Positions 37,862 to 47,543 of a stretch of DNA of 64,000 nt are shown here, piece after piece. Numbering within the stretch: the first letter of the stretch is position 1; each line of letters starts with the position of its first letter. Made by a program: the position numbers and the translations under genes. The notes beneath the pieces were generated by a model. The model was not told the origin of the DNA. It was given only the letters and a program-made list of their open reading frames with translations, and ran no database searches. The stretch is taken from contig NZ_JAMXHT010000010.1 in assembly GCF_023955655.1 (NCBI RefSeq), positions 66,037 through 130,036 on the forward strand, written 5' to 3'. Origin of the DNA: Ralstonia soli. Lineage in GTDB: Bacteria; Pseudomonadota; Gammaproteobacteria; Burkholderiales; Burkholderiaceae.

Positions 37862-38455
37862 GTGACTGCCACGCCGCCCATCAGCCGGTTCCCTGTTCCT
37901 GAACTGGCCGACATTCCCGAAGACATTCGCGCACGCATCCTCGAGGTGCAGGAGAAGACCGGCTTTGTGCCGAACGTTTTTCTCGCGCTATCACACCGGC
38001 CCGACGAGTGCCGCGCCTTCTTCGCCTACCACGACGCGCTGATGCTGCGTGAGGGCAGCCGCCTGACCAAGGGCGAGCGCGAGATGATCGTGGTGGCCAC
38101 ATCCGGCGCGAACCAGTGCCTGTATTGCGTGGTCGCGCACGGCGCCATCCTGCGTATCTACGAGAAAAATCCGCTCGTGGCCGACCAGGTGGCCGTCAAC
38201 TACCGCAAGGCCGATATCACCCCGCGCCAGCGCGCCATGCTCGATTTTGCGATGAAGGTCTGTACCGCTTCACATACCGTCAACGAAGCCGACTACGAAG
38301 CATTGCGCGCGCATGGCTTCGATGAGGAAGACGTGTGGGATATCGCGGGTATCACGGCGTTCTTCGGCTTGTCGAACCGCATGGCGAACGTGATTTCGAT
38401 GCGGCCGAACGAGGAGTTCTTCCTGCTAGGCCGCCTGCCGCGCGAAAAAAAGTAA
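37862..38455 (+). CDS. Peroxidase-related / carboxymuconolactone decarboxylase-family protein (AhpD-like)
   Basis: This 197-residue helical protein of the AhpD-like superfamily carries the CxxC redox motif in CLYCVVAHG (about residues 85-93), which in AhpD-type enzymes supports peroxidase or disulfide reductase activity. The GTG start is set by AAAGGAGA. It follows the msbA palindrome with its own ribosome-binding site. Its 3' end overlaps the terminator of the convergent rng gene. The physiological substrate is unknown. Confidence 0.85.
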   Translation: MTATPPISRFPVPELADIPEDIRARILEVQEKTGFVPNVFLALSHRPDECRAFFAYHDALMLREGSRLTKGEREMIVVATSGANQCLYCVVAHGAILRIYEKNPLVADQVAVNYRKADITPRQRAMLDFAMKVCTASHTVNEADYEALRAHGFDEEDVWDIAGITAFFGLSNRMANVISMRPNEEFFLLGRLPREKK

Positions 38456-38474
38456 GCGCCTGGAGTCAGGCGCT
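38444..38474 (-). terminator. Intrinsic terminator of rng
   Basis: The perfect eight-base stem AGCGCCTG / CAGGCGCT with a GAGT loop is followed on the minus strand by TACTTTTTTT. The T-run is the complement of the Lys-Lys codons ending the convergent AhpD-like gene, so the two genes share these bases. Confidence 0.8.
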
Positions 38475-38480
38475 GTGCGA

Positions 38481-39950
38481 CTACATCAGGATGATGTCGT
38501 ACTGCTCCTGGCTCGCCGCCGAGGATTCCACCTGCAATGAAATCGGCTTGCCAATGAAATCGCCCAGCATCGCAAGGTGCTGGCTTTCCTCTTCCAGGAA
38601 CAAGTCGATCACCGATTGTGAAGCGAGGATGCGGAACTCGCGCGGATTGAACTGCCGCGACTCGCGCATGATCTCGCGCAGGATGTCGTAGCACACCGTG
38701 CGCGGCGTTTTCACCTGGCCCTTGCCCTGGCACACCGGGCACTGCTCGCACAGCACGTGCGCGAGCGATTCCCGGGTACGTTTGCGCGTCATCTCCACCA
38801 GCCCCAGCTGCGAGAAGCTGTTGACCGTGATGCGCGTGCGGTCGCGCGACAGTGCCTTGCGCAGCTCGGCCAGCACCGCATCGCGATGCTCGGCGGACTC
38901 CATGTCGATGAAGTCGATGATGATGATGCCGCCCAGGTTGCGCAGCCGCAGTTGCCGCGCGATGGTGTGCGCGGCTTCCAGGTTGGTCTTGAAGATCGTG
39001 TCGTCAAAGTTGCGCGCGCCCACGTAGCCACCGGTGTTGACGTCGATGGTCGTCATCGCTTCGGTCTGGTCGATCATCAGGTAGCCACCCGACTTCAGAT
39101 CGACCCGGCGCGACAGCGCGCGCTCGATCTCCGCCTCGATGTTGTACAAATCGAAGATCGGCCGCTCGCCCGTGTAGTGCGTCAGGCGCTCGACCACCGC
39201 CGGCGTGTATTCCTGCGCAAATTCGATCAGCTTCTGATGATTCTCGCGCGAATCGACCTGGATGCTGCGCGTTTCGTCCGTCACGAAATCGCGCAGCACG
39301 CGCTGTGCGAGGTTCAGGTCCTGATACAGGATCGATGGCGCGGGCAGGGTAGTGGCGTTGTGGCGGATGGTCGCCCAGATCTTGCGCAGGTAGGCAACGT
39401 CGTTGGCAAGTTCTTCGTCTGTCGCTTCCTCGGCGATGGTGCGCACGATGAAGCCGCCACGCTCCTCGGTTGGCACCATCGCGGTCACGCGGGCACGTAG
39501 CGCTTCACGCTCGGCCTCATTGCCGATCTTCTGCGAGATGCCGATGTGTGGGTCCTGCGGCAGGTACACCAGCGTGCGGCCGGCAATGCTGACCTGCGTA
39601 GACAGCCGCGCGCCCTTGGTGCCGATCGGGTCCTTGATGACTTGCACCATCAGCGCCTGACCTTCGAACAGCGTTTTCTCGATGGCGACCTGCGGCGTGG
39701 GCGGGGCGTCCTTCGCATCGCGCGGGTGCCAGATATCAGCCACGTGCAGGAAGGCGGCGCGCTCCAGGCCGATGTCGATAAAGGCAGACTGCATGCCAGG
39801 CAGCACGCGCACGACCTTGCCGAGATAGATGTTGCCGACCAGGCCGCGCGTAAGCGTGCGCTCGATGTGGAGCTCCTGAACGGCGGCTTGCTGGACGATG
39901 GCCACGCGCGTTTCTTGTGGCGTGATATTGACGAGGATGTCTTCGGACAT
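38481..39950 (-). CDS. rng: Ribonuclease G
   Basis: RNase G is an endoribonuclease of the RNase E/G family that trims the 5' end of 16S rRNA and degrades some mRNAs. From the ATG at MSEDILVNITPQETR it has 489 residues, the normal length. An N-terminal S1 domain (GNIYLGKVVRVLPGMQSAFIDIG, about residues 39-61, split here only for display) precedes the DNase I-like catalytic domain with IIIIDFIDM and its metal-binding aspartates. The CPVCQGKG zinc-link motif is near residue 407. It lies downstream of maf in a long housekeeping set on the minus strand. Confidence 0.95.
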   Translation of the reverse strand: MSEDILVNITPQETRVAIVQQAAVQELHIERTLTRGLVGNIYLGKVVRVLPGMQSAFIDIGLERAAFLHVADIWHPRDAKDAPPTPQVAIEKTLFEGQALMVQVIKDPIGTKGARLSTQVSIAGRTLVYLPQDPHIGISQKIGNEAEREALRARVTAMVPTEERGGFIVRTIAEEATDEELANDVAYLRKIWATIRHNATTLPAPSILYQDLNLAQRVLRDFVTDETRSIQVDSRENHQKLIEFAQEYTPAVVERLTHYTGERPIFDLYNIEAEIERALSRRVDLKSGGYLMIDQTEAMTTIDVNTGGYVGARNFDDTIFKTNLEAAHTIARQLRLRNLGGIIIIDFIDMESAEHRDAVLAELRKALSRDRTRITVNSFSQLGLVEMTRKRTRESLAHVLCEQCPVCQGKGQVKTPRTVCYDILREIMRESRQFNPREFRILASQSVIDLFLEEESQHLAMLGDFIGKPISLQVESSAASQEQYDIILM

Positions 39951-40074
39951 GGGGATACCTGGAGAGCGGGTTTCAGCACCCGCCTCTGGGCTTGTCGTGC
40001 GCGCCCGAAGCGTGTCTTGAAACCGGCCCTCGCACACGGATAGGTGTGCGGGTTACAGCGTGTACGGCTTGGGG

Positions 40075-40698
40075 TTAGAGCACAATCGCCGCTTGTGCGA
40101 GCAGCGCGGCGGTCTCGAACAAGGGTAGACCCATGATACCCGAATAGCTTCCCGAAATATGGGCGACAAAGGCGGCCGCGCGGCCCTGGATGCCATACGC
40201 GCCGGCCTTGCCGAACGGCTCGCCGCTGGCAATGTAGCGGGCGATGTCGTTGTCCGTCAGCACGGCGAAGCGCACGTCGGAAATGGAGAGTGCGTGCATG
40301 GGCGTGCCGTCGGCTTTGACGACGGTGACGGCGGTCAGCACGCGGTGCTCGCGGCCGGACATGCCGCGCAGCATGCGGTGGGCATCGGCGGCGTCGGTCG
40401 GCTTGCCGAGGATCTCGCCGCCCAGGCACACCGTGGTGTCAGACGTAAGGATCGGCAGCGCAGGGAGGTCGCGAGCGAGGCGTCGCCGCACCGCGGCCTG
40501 TGCTTTTAATGCGCAGACACGTTGGACGTAGTCGTCGGGCGTCTCGCCGGGGAGCACGGCTTCCAGCGCTTCGGCATCTTCATCGTCGCTGGCCAGCAGC
40601 AGCTCGAAACGCGCGCCGATCTGGCGCAGCAACTCCTGCCGACGCGGGCTTTGGGATGCGAGATAGAGGTGCGGCGCGCCAGGTGCGTCCATGGTCAT
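40075..40698 (-). CDS. maf: Maf family nucleotide pyrophosphatase
   Basis: Maf proteins hydrolyse non-canonical or standard nucleoside triphosphates to monophosphates and were first noted for septum inhibition. The 207-residue protein shows [12 protein letters not shown] at the N-terminus, the catalytic region [18 protein letters not shown] (about residue 85) and [11 protein letters not shown] near residue 176. The ATG overlaps the rlmH stop (ATGA), which decides this start over one two codons in. The DTTV variant suggests the dTTP/UTP-type or YceF-type subgroup cannot be assigned with certainty. Confidence 0.92.
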   Translation of the reverse strand: MTMDAPGAPHLYLASQSPRRQELLRQIGARFELLLASDDEDAEALEAVLPGETPDDYVQRVCALKAQAAVRRRLARDLPALPILTSDTTVCLGGEILGKPTDAADAHRMLRGMSGREHRVLTAVTVVKADGTPMHALSISDVRFAVLTDNDIARYIASGEPFGKAGAYGIQGRAAAFVAHISGSYSGIMGLPLFETAALLAQAAIVL

Positions 40699-41165
40699 AC
40701 GCGATGGTATGGGTGGTTCTGCGTGATGCTCCACGCGCGGTAGAGCTGCTCGGCCAGCAGCACGCGCACCATGCCGTGCGGCAGGGTCAGGCTGGACAGG
40801 CGGATCAGCATTCGAGCCTTCGCCTTGAGCGCCGGGTCCAGCCCGTCCGCGCCGCCGATCACGAAGGCGATGTCGCCGCCTTCCTGTTGCCATCCGGTGA
40901 GGGACTCGGCGAGTGCCACGGTGGTGAGGTCCTTGCCGCGCTCATCCAGCGCGATCATGCGGCAACCCTTGGGCAGTGCGGCTTCAATGCGCGCGGCTTC
41001 GAGTTGCATGACGGTGGCGGCGGTGCGGCTGCCCGAGCGCTGCTCGGGCTTGATCTCGCGCAGTTCGATGCGCAGCTCGGGCGGCATGCGCTTGGCATAT
41101 TCAGCGAAGCCGTCCTCGATCCAGGACGGCATCTTGTGCCCGACGGCGATGATCAGCAACTGCAT
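40695..41165 (-). CDS. rlmH: 23S rRNA (pseudouridine1915-N3)-methyltransferase
   Basis: RlmH methylates pseudouridine 1915 in helix 69 of 23S rRNA on the assembled 70S ribosome. It is a small SPOUT methyltransferase; 156 residues is the usual size. The knot region [11 protein letters not shown] (about residues 102-112) and the [20 protein letters not shown] end are characteristic. It follows rsfS by 29 bases and is coupled to maf. The rsfS-rlmH pairing is common and links two ribosome-associated functions. Confidence 0.95.
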   Translation of the reverse strand: MQLLIIAVGHKMPSWIEDGFAEYAKRMPPELRIELREIKPEQRSGSRTAATVMQLEAARIEAALPKGCRMIALDERGKDLTTVALAESLTGWQQEGGDIAFVIGGADGLDPALKAKARMLIRLSSLTLPHGMVRVLLAEQLYRAWSITQNHPYHRV

Positions 41166-41194
41166 GGCTGCATGACAAAAGGGCCTGCGTGGCG

Positions 41195-41824
41195 TTACGC
41201 CGCGCGCTTCTTGGCCGGAGCGCGTTTGGCTGCCGTCTTGGTCGCCGTTTTTGCAGCCGTCTTCGTGGCGGGCTTACCGGTGCCGGTTGCGCGCTTGGTG
41301 GCGGGCTTCTTGGCAGCGGTCTTGGCGGGCGCCTTTTTGGCCGGCGCTGCGGCTTTGGTCGGGCGCTCGCCTGCAAGCTTCGGCTTGGTGGTGCGACGCT
41401 TGGCCGGCGTGACCTCTTCGGCCTCGTCTTCCTCGTCGTCAAAGCCTTCGCTGGCCTTGGGCAGGCCGCGCTTGCCCGTGCCGCCGAGTTCAATGCGCAC
41501 CGGCTTGTCACCCCAGATCTCTTCCAGGTTGTAGTACTGGCGCAGTTGCGGCTGCATGATGTGGACCACGGCATCGCCGCAGTCGACCAGCACCCATTCG
41601 CCCACGTCTTCGCCTTCCACGGCGATGATGTGGCCGCCGGCTTCCTTGACGGCGTCACGCACCGATGCGGCGAGCGCCTTGGTCTGGCGGTTGGACGTGC
41701 CGCTGGCGATGACCGTGCGGTCGAACAGTTCGGTCAGGTGCGTCGTATTGAAGACCTTGATGTCTTGCGCCTTGACGTCTTCGAGCGCGTCGACGATTAC
41801 GCGTTGTAGTTTGCGAATATCCAT
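41195..41824 (-). CDS. rsfS: Ribosomal silencing factor RsfS with lysine-rich C-terminal tail
   Basis: RsfS binds ribosomal protein uL14 and blocks subunit joining when nutrients are short. Residues 1 to about 115 form the complete domain ([32 protein letters not shown]). Beyond it come an acidic spacer (about 128-138, [11 protein letters not shown]) and a Lys/Ala/Thr-rich tail to residue 209 that resembles histone H1-like proteins. Typical RsfS proteins end near 105-140 residues. The tail is in frame and unbroken, so it is a real extension and may bind RNA. The gene lies between nadD and rlmH, the conserved place. Confidence 0.94.
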   Translation of the reverse strand: MDIRKLQRVIVDALEDVKAQDIKVFNTTHLTELFDRTVIASGTSNRQTKALAASVRDAVKEAGGHIIAVEGEDVGEWVLVDCGDAVVHIMQPQLRQYYNLEEIWGDKPVRIELGGTGKRGLPKASEGFDDEEDEAEEVTPAKRRTTKPKLAGERPTKAAAPAKKAPAKTAAKKPATKRATGTGKPATKTAAKTATKTAAKRAPAKKRAA

Positions 41825-41887
41825 ACTGAGTGAGAAGAACGTTTAAAGGGCGAGAAAAAAGGTCAAAAAAGCGCTTGGGAAGCGCGG

Positions 41888-42598
41888 TCAGGCACTGACC
41901 GTGCCATTGGCACGGCGGTACAGCGAATGCGATTGGATCAGATCGGCCACGCCGGCGGGCAGGTCGGCGTCGCAGCGCTCGCCTGCGGCAAGCTGCTGGC
42001 GCAGGCGGGTGGACGACAGGTCGACGGCCAGGGTCTGGTCGATCCACATCTGGCCGGCGGGTGCGCATTGTATCAATGCCGTGTCGCCCCGGCGCACATC
42101 CAGTTCGCGTTGCACGGGCGCATGCAGCGCCTGCAGGTCAAAACCGGGCCGCGTGGCGACGCACAGGTGAACGTATTCGAACAAGTCTTGCCAGCCGTGC
42201 CACGTGTCCAGGCCGACAAGCTGGTCGGCGCCCATCAGCCACGCCATGGAGGTGTCCGGGCCGTAGACGCCGCGCAGTTCACGCACGGTGTCGATGGTGT
42301 AGCTGGGGCCGTGGCGGTCGACTTCCATGCTGCTCACGTGGACCTTGGCGCGGCCACCGCGTACCGCTTGGGCGGCCAATTCAGTCATGGCAAAGCGCAG
42401 CGGGGCGGGCGTGATGTCGGCGGCCTTTTGCCACGACACGCCGGTCGGAATCCACAGCAATTCGTCCAGATCGAGCTGGGCGATGCACAGTTCGGCCAGG
42501 GCGATGTGGCCGACATGCGGCGGATCGAACGTGCCACCCAGCAAGCCGAGGCGATAGGGGCGTCCAAGATCGGGGCGGGCGAAAACGGGAAGCGTCAT
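41888..42598 (-). CDS. nadD: Nicotinate-nucleotide adenylyltransferase
   Basis: NadD joins nicotinate mononucleotide and ATP to give deamido-NAD, in NAD synthesis. The 236-residue protein has the nucleotidyltransferase motif [16 protein letters not shown] near residue 20 and the ISSTxxR-type end ([11 protein letters not shown], about residue 208). The start overlaps the hemF stop (ATGA). RsfS follows 63 bases later. Confidence 0.95.
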   Translation of the reverse strand: MTLPVFARPDLGRPYRLGLLGGTFDPPHVGHIALAELCIAQLDLDELLWIPTGVSWQKAADITPAPLRFAMTELAAQAVRGGRAKVHVSSMEVDRHGPSYTIDTVRELRGVYGPDTSMAWLMGADQLVGLDTWHGWQDLFEYVHLCVATRPGFDLQALHAPVQRELDVRRGDTALIQCAPAGQMWIDQTLAVDLSSTRLRQQLAAGERCDADLPAGVADLIQSHSLYRRANGTVSA

Positions 42599-43503
42599 AC
42601 CCAGTCACGCGCCGGCAGGAAATCGGTGTACAGCGCGGCTTCCGGCGAGCCCGCCTCGGGCTGCCAGTCGTAACGCCAGTTGGCCACGGGCGGCATCGAC
42701 ATCAGGATCGATTCTGCACGGCCGCCGCTTTGCAGGCCGAACAGCGTGCCGCGGTCGAACACCAGGTTGAACTCGACATAGCGGCCACGGCGATAGGCCT
42801 GGAAGGCGCGTTCGCGCTCACCGTAGGGGGTGGCGTGACGGCGCTCGGCGATGGGCAGCCAGGCGGACAGGAACGCGTCGCCGACGGAGCGCATCATCTC
42901 GAAGCTGCGCTCGAAGCCGAGTTCGGCAAAGTCGTCGAAGAAGATGCCACCGATGCCGCGCGCTTCCTTGCGGTGCTTCAAGTAGAAATAGTCGTCGCAC
43001 CACTGCTTGAAGCGCGGGTAGAGCTCGTCGCCGTAGGGGGCCAGGGCGCCTTGGCAGGTGCGGTGGAAATGCGAGGCGTCTTCCGCAAAGCCGTAGTAGG
43101 GCGTGAGGTCCATGCCGCCGCCAAACCACCAGACGGGCTCGGCATCGGGCCGCACGGCGACGAAGCAGCGCACGTTCATGTGCACCGTCGGCACGTACGG
43201 GTTGCGCGGGTGGAAGACCAGCGACACGCCCATCGCCTCGAAACCGCGCCCGGCCAATTCGGGCCGGTTGGCGGTGGCGGACGGGGGTAGGGTGTCGCCC
43301 ATCACGTGCGAGAAGCCGACGCCGCCGCGCTCCAATAACGCGCCGCCTTCCAGAATGCGGGTGCGGCCGCTGCCGCGCAGGCGCTCGGTTGGCGGTTTTT
43401 CCCACGCGTCGGTGAGGAAGGTGCCGCCGTCGAGCGCGCTGGCGGCAGTGGTGATGCGGTCCTGCAGGTCCAGCAGGTAGGCGCGGACGGCTTGGGTATC
43501 CAT
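42595..43503 (-). CDS. hemF: Oxygen-dependent coproporphyrinogen III oxidase
   Basis: HemF oxidatively decarboxylates coproporphyrinogen III to protoporphyrinogen IX in haem synthesis under air. The 302 residues contain the family stretches [20 protein letters not shown] (about residue 94), [14 protein letters not shown] and [14 protein letters not shown]. It is followed by nadD with an ATGA overlap and preceded at 147 bases by purD. The gap to purD contains a small hairpin (TGCCCC/GGGGCA) without a T-run. Confidence 0.96.
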   Translation of the reverse strand: MDTQAVRAYLLDLQDRITTAASALDGGTFLTDAWEKPPTERLRGSGRTRILEGGALLERGGVGFSHVMGDTLPPSATANRPELAGRGFEAMGVSLVFHPRNPYVPTVHMNVRCFVAVRPDAEPVWWFGGGMDLTPYYGFAEDASHFHRTCQGALAPYGDELYPRFKQWCDDYFYLKHRKEARGIGGIFFDDFAELGFERSFEMMRSVGDAFLSAWLPIAERRHATPYGERERAFQAYRRGRYVEFNLVFDRGTLFGLQSGGRAESILMSMPPVANWRYDWQPEAGSPEAALYTDFLPARDWV

Positions 43504-43650
43504 CAGATCGGAAAGGGTCGCGTGGGCGGCCGAGTCATGCGTTTGTCACCATTGTAGCGGGGGGCCCGCCTGGGCAAGGTGGGGATCACCCGGGGTGACG
43601 TATGCCGCGCATGCCCCGAGTTGGGGCACTGGCGCGGTCAAACAGCAGGT

Positions 43651-44919
43651 TTAGTGACGAATGGCGCGGTGGCCGATATCGGTACGGTACTGGGCGCCGT
43701 CGAACTGGATCTGCTCGATGACGTTGTACGCGGCACGTTGCGCGGCCTTGACGGTGTCAGCCAAGCCGACCACGCATAGCACACGGCCGCCGCTCGTGGT
43801 CAACACGCCGTCCTGGAGCGTGGTACCGGCGTGGAACGTGACGCTGTCTTCCGTCTCTTTCGGGATGCCTGTGATCACGTCGCCCTTGCGCGGGGTATCC
43901 GGGTAGTTGTGGGCGGCCATCACCACGCCGAGCGCGGTACGGCGGTCCCATTCGAGTTCCATGCCGTCGAGCTTGCCGTCGATGGCGCGGTCGAGCACGT
44001 CGTACAGGTCGGTCTTCATGCGCGCCATGATGGGCTGCGTTTCCGGATCGCCCATACGGCAGTTGAATTCGAGCGTCTTGGGGTTGCCATCGGCGTCGAT
44101 CATCAGGCCGGCGTAGAGGAAGCCGGTGTACGGGATGCCGTCTTTTTCCATGCCGCGAATGGTCGGCATGATGATCTCGCGCAGCGCGCGGGCGTGCAGC
44201 GTGGGCGTAACCACCGGCGCGGGCGAGTAGGCGCCCATGCCGCCCGTGTTGGGGCCGGCGTCGCCGTCGAGCAGGCGCTTGTGGTCCTGGCTGGTCGCCA
44301 ACGCCACCACGTTCTTGCCGTCGCACACGACGATGAAGCTCGCTTCTTCGCCGGCCAGGAATTCTTCGATGACCACGCGCGCGCCGGCATCGCCCAGGCG
44401 GTTGTCGGCCAGCATCATGTCGATGGCGCTGTGTGCTTCTTCCAGCGACATGGCGACGACCACGCCCTTGCCGGCGGCCAGGCCGTCGGCCTTGATGACG
44501 ATCGGGGCACCTTCCTGATCCACATAGGCATGCGCCTGCGCGGCGCCGCTGAAGGTCTGATACTTGGCAGTCGGAATGCCGTGGCGCTGCATGAACGCCT
44601 TGGCGAAGTCCTTCGACGACTCAAGCTGCGCCGCGGCCTTGGTCGGCCCGAAGATGCGCAGGCCCTTGGCGCGGAACAGATCGACGATACCGGCGGCCAG
44701 CGGGGCTTCCGGGCCAACGACCGTGAAGTGGATGCCTTCACGCTCGGCAAATGCGGCCAGCACTTCCGGGTCCGTGATCGGCAGGTTCTGCAGGCGTTTG
44801 TCGAGCGCCGTGCCGCCGTTGCCCGGTGCCACATACACCACCTGCACCTTGGGCGAACGTGCCAGTTTCCATGCCAGGGCGTGTTCCCGTCCGCCCGAAC
44901 CGACCACCATCACTTTCAT
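43651..44919 (-). CDS. purD: Phosphoribosylamine-glycine ligase
   Basis: PurD (GAR synthetase) makes glycinamide ribonucleotide from phosphoribosylamine, glycine and ATP, step two of purine synthesis. The 422-residue protein starts MKVMVVGSGGREHALAWK, the conserved N-terminus, so an extra five in-frame residues upstream were left out. The ATP-grasp core includes VIKADGLAAGKGVVV (about residue 142) and the metal-binding EFNCRMGDPETQ near 287. A terminator for yebC lies between the two genes, implying that purD has its own promoter or depends on read-through. Confidence 0.96.
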   Translation of the reverse strand: MKVMVVGSGGREHALAWKLARSPKVQVVYVAPGNGGTALDKRLQNLPITDPEVLAAFAEREGIHFTVVGPEAPLAAGIVDLFRAKGLRIFGPTKAAAQLESSKDFAKAFMQRHGIPTAKYQTFSGAAQAHAYVDQEGAPIVIKADGLAAGKGVVVAMSLEEAHSAIDMMLADNRLGDAGARVVIEEFLAGEEASFIVVCDGKNVVALATSQDHKRLLDGDAGPNTGGMGAYSPAPVVTPTLHARALREIIMPTIRGMEKDGIPYTGFLYAGLMIDADGNPKTLEFNCRMGDPETQPIMARMKTDLYDVLDRAIDGKLDGMELEWDRRTALGVVMAAHNYPDTPRKGDVITGIPKETEDSVTFHAGTTLQDGVLTTSGGRVLCVVGLADTVKAAQRAAYNVIEQIQFDGAQYRTDIGHRAIRH

Positions 44920-44950
44920 GCTGTACCTACTCAAAAAATCGAAAACTGGA

Positions 44951-44985
44951 AAACAAAAACGGCGATCGGTCAGGTCGATCGCCGT
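44951..44985 (-). terminator. Intrinsic terminator of yebC
   Basis: On the minus strand the ten-base stem ACGGCGATCG / CGATCGCCGT with a seven-base loop is followed by TTTTGTTTT. It lies just before the purD start. Confidence 0.88.
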
Positions 44986-45003
44986 TATGCGCGTGTCTGG
45001 GGC

Positions 45004-45729
45004 TTATTCCTCGATGACCGCGTTGGTGAAGACTTCCTGCACGTCGTCCAGGTTTTCCAGGACGTCGAGCAGCTTCTGCATCTTGACCGCGTCTTCGCCG
45101 GTGAACACGATTTCGGTCTGCGGCTTCATGATGACTTCGGCCAGTTCGGCCTTGAAGCCAGCGGCTTCCAGCGCGGTCTTGACCTTGCCGAAATCGTGGG
45201 GCGGGCAGATGACTTCGAGCGAGCCGTCTTCATGCGTGACGACGTCGTCGGCGCCAGCTTCGAGCGCGGCGTCCATCAGCTTGTCTTCCGGCGTGCCCGG
45301 GGCAAAGATGAACTGCCCGACGTGGTCGAACAGGAACGCCACCGAGCCGGCGACGCCCATGTTGCCGCCGTACTTGTCGAAGCCATGGCGGACTTCGGCC
45401 ACGGTGCGCGTACGGTTATCGGTCAGGCAGTCGACGATGATGGCCGCGCCATTGATGCCGTAGCCTTCGTAGCGGATTTCTTCGTAGTTCGCGCCTTCCA
45501 GGCCACCCACGCCGCGCTGGATGGCGCGCTGGATGTTGTCCTTGGGCATGTTGGCGTCGGTGGCCTTGTCCATGGCCAGGCGCAGGCGCGGGTTGGAATC
45601 GGCATCGCCGCCGCCCAGGCGGGCCGCCACGGTGATTTCCTTGATCAGGCGCGTCCAAATCTTGCCGCGCTTGGCGTCGGCAGCGGCTTTTTTATGCTTG
45701 ATATTGGCCCATTTGGAATGACCGGCCAT
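45004..45729 (-). CDS. YebC/PmpR-family regulatory protein
   Basis: This 241-residue protein starts [19 protein letters not shown], the invariant N-terminus of the YebC family. Members have been described as transcriptional regulators and more recently as factors that help ribosomes through proline-rich stretches. Conserved segments [15 protein letters not shown] and [13 protein letters not shown] (about residues 45-80) are present. The upstream in-frame extension is discarded. A terminator follows, and the gene is divergent from the HerA-like ATPase. Confidence 0.93.
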   Translation of the reverse strand: MAGHSKWANIKHKKAAADAKRGKIWTRLIKEITVAARLGGGDADSNPRLRLAMDKATDANMPKDNIQRAIQRGVGGLEGANYEEIRYEGYGINGAAIIVDCLTDNRTRTVAEVRHGFDKYGGNMGVAGSVAFLFDHVGQFIFAPGTPEDKLMDAALEAGADDVVTHEDGSLEVICPPHDFGKVKTALEAAGFKAELAEVIMKPQTEIVFTGEDAVKMQKLLDVLENLDDVQEVFTNAVIEE

Positions 45730-45788
45730 GAAACTCTCCGAGCGGAATGCGGTGGAAATGCTGTGGAATCCGGCGCCCAGATGGCGGT

Positions 45789-45814
45789 TTGACGCCACCA
45801 GCACGCTCTATAAT
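45789..45814 (+). promoter_or_regulatory. Promoter candidate for the HerA-like ATPase gene
   Basis: TTGACG and a perfect TATAAT face the ATPase gene but are only 14 bases apart, closer than the normal 16-18. The -10 ends 98 bases before the start. Confidence 0.4.
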
Positions 45815-45912
45815 CGGTCGCAGATTTTAGCATGCTGCACACGCCCGCCGACCCGTCCATCCGGTCGAGCAATAGGCGCCCGCCCCCAAAGATTGATCCC
45901 CGTCTGAATGCC

Positions 45913-47472
45913 ATGACCGATCCCATCCTCGTTGCCAAGAACACGAAAACTGAGCTGGTGCTGTTGCCCCAGCTCGCCAACCGGCATGGTCTGATCACCG
46001 GCGCCACTGGCACCGGCAAGACTGTCACTCTGCAAACGATCGCGCAGGGCCTGTCGAAGATCGGCGTGCCAGTCTTCCTGGCTGACGTGAAAGGTGACCT
46101 GACCGGCATTTCGCAGCCCGGCCAGTCGAACGACAAGCTCAAGGCCCGCCTGCAGGAGCGCGGCCTGGAAGAACCGCAATGGGCCGGCTGCCCCGTCACG
46201 CTGTGGGATGTGTACGGCGAGAAGGGTCACCCCGTGCGCGCCACCGTGTCCGACATGGGCCCGCTGATGCTCTCGCGCATGCTGGAGCTGAACGACATCC
46301 AGACCGGCGTGCTGAACCTCGTCTTCAAGATTGCGGACGATTCCGGTCTCGCGCTGCTCGACATGAAGGACTTGCGTGCGATGTTGCAGCACGTCGGCGA
46401 GCATTCGTCGGATTACACGAACAAGTACGGCAACATCTCGTCAGCCAGCATCGGGGCCATCCAACGCAACCTGATCGCGCTGGAAGAGCAGGGCGCCGAC
46501 CAGTTTTTCGGCGAGCCGATGCTCGACATCAACGACCTGATGCAGACGGTGCGTGGCCAGGGCGTGATCAATATCCTGGCCGCCGACAAGCTGCTCAACG
46601 CGCCCAGGCTGTACGCGACGTTCCTGCTGTGGATGCTCTCGGAGCTGTTCGAGCACCTGCCGGAAGTGGGCGACATGGACAAACCGAAGCTGGCCTTCTT
46701 CTTCGACGAGGCGCACCTGCTGTTCAACGACGCGCCGCCGTCGCTGCTGCAAAAGGTGGAGCAGGTGGTGCGGCTGATCCGCTCGAAGGGTGTGGGCGTG
46801 TACTTCGTGACGCAGAACCCCTCGGACGTGCCCGACACGGTGCTCGGCCAGCTGGGCAATCGTGTGCAGCACGCGCTGCGCGCCTTCACGCCGCGCGATC
46901 AGAAGGCCGTGAAGGCGGCAGCGACCACGATGCGCGCGAACCCGGAATTCAGCATCGAACAGGCCATCGGCGAACTGGCGGTGGGTGAGGCGCTGATCTC
47001 CATGCTGGATGAAGGCGGCCGTCCGGAGATCACGGAGCGCGCGTTTGTCGTGCCGCCGGCATCGCGCATCGGGCCGATCTCGGATGATGAGCGCCGCGCA
47101 CTGATCGCCAACTCGCTGGTGGCGGGGCGTTACGACACGGCCGTTGATCGTGATTCGGCGTATGAAATCCTGACCGGTCGTGTCGCGGGCGGTGGGGCGG
47201 CATCCGCATCGACCTCGGGGTCGATCGGCACCGATTTTGGCGCCTCGAGCGGTTCGGTGCCTGCCCCTGCACAGGCGCCCGCCCAACAGGGCGGCGGCTG
47301 GCTGGGCGAGGTTGGCTCGATCCTCACCAAGGGCACGGGCCGCACTGGCCGTGGCGATTCGATTGTGGAAACGCTGGCCAAATCGGCAACACGTACGATC
47401 GGCTCGACGATTGGACGCGAGATTGTGCGCGGCGTGCTGGGCAGCATCCTGGGCGGATCGAAGAGGCGCTGA
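45913..47472 (+). CDS. HerA-like ATPase (DUF853 family)
   Basis: This 519-residue P-loop ATPase is of the HerA/FtsK-like superfamily (DUF853, YjgR-like). Walker A is [10 protein letters not shown] (about residue 32), Walker [12 protein letters not shown] (about residue 260), and [13 protein letters not shown] follows as a sensor region. A Gly/Ser/Pro-rich segment (about 425-460) separates the ATPase from a short C-terminal helix region. The start is the ATG at [10 protein letters not shown]. The cellular role of this family is not established. It stands alone between divergent yebC and a bidirectional terminator shared with upp. Confidence 0.88.
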   Translation: MTDPILVAKNTKTELVLLPQLANRHGLITGATGTGKTVTLQTIAQGLSKIGVPVFLADVKGDLTGISQPGQSNDKLKARLQERGLEEPQWAGCPVTLWDVYGEKGHPVRATVSDMGPLMLSRMLELNDIQTGVLNLVFKIADDSGLALLDMKDLRAMLQHVGEHSSDYTNKYGNISSASIGAIQRNLIALEEQGADQFFGEPMLDINDLMQTVRGQGVINILAADKLLNAPRLYATFLLWMLSELFEHLPEVGDMDKPKLAFFFDEAHLLFNDAPPSLLQKVEQVVRLIRSKGVGVYFVTQNPSDVPDTVLGQLGNRVQHALRAFTPRDQKAVKAAATTMRANPEFSIEQAIGELAVGEALISMLDEGGRPEITERAFVVPPASRIGPISDDERRALIANSLVAGRYDTAVDRDSAYEILTGRVAGGGAASASTSGSIGTDFGASSGSVPAPAQAPAQQGGGWLGEVGSILTKGTGRTGRGDSIVETLAKSATRTIGSTIGREIVRGVLGSILGGSKRR

Positions 47473-47490
47473 GCGTTTGCCTCGCCCCAA

Positions 47491-47525
47491 AAGCAAACAG
47501 CCGGCAATGCCGGCTGTTTTTGTTT
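47491..47525. terminator. Bidirectional terminator between the HerA-like gene and upp
   Basis: The nine-base perfect stem ACAGCCGGC / GCCGGCTGT with an AAT loop is flanked by an A-rich run and TTTTTG. GCAAA and TTTGC outside extend the pairing. It serves both convergent genes. Confidence 0.9.
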
Positions 47526-47543
47526 GCGCAAAGTGCGGCGCAA

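Noticed and set aside
41195-41400. DNA tandem repeat in the rsfS tail
   Set aside because: The Lys/Ala-rich codons are similar but not an exact tandem array; this is a protein low-complexity region.
43612-43628. Hairpin TGCCCC/GGGGCA between purD and hemF as a terminator
   Set aside because: The stem is short and has no T-run on either strand.
45913-47472. HerA-like ATPase as part of a defence system
   Set aside because: No nuclease, Sir2 or other defence partner is adjacent; neighbours are housekeeping genes, and the DUF853 type is widespread.
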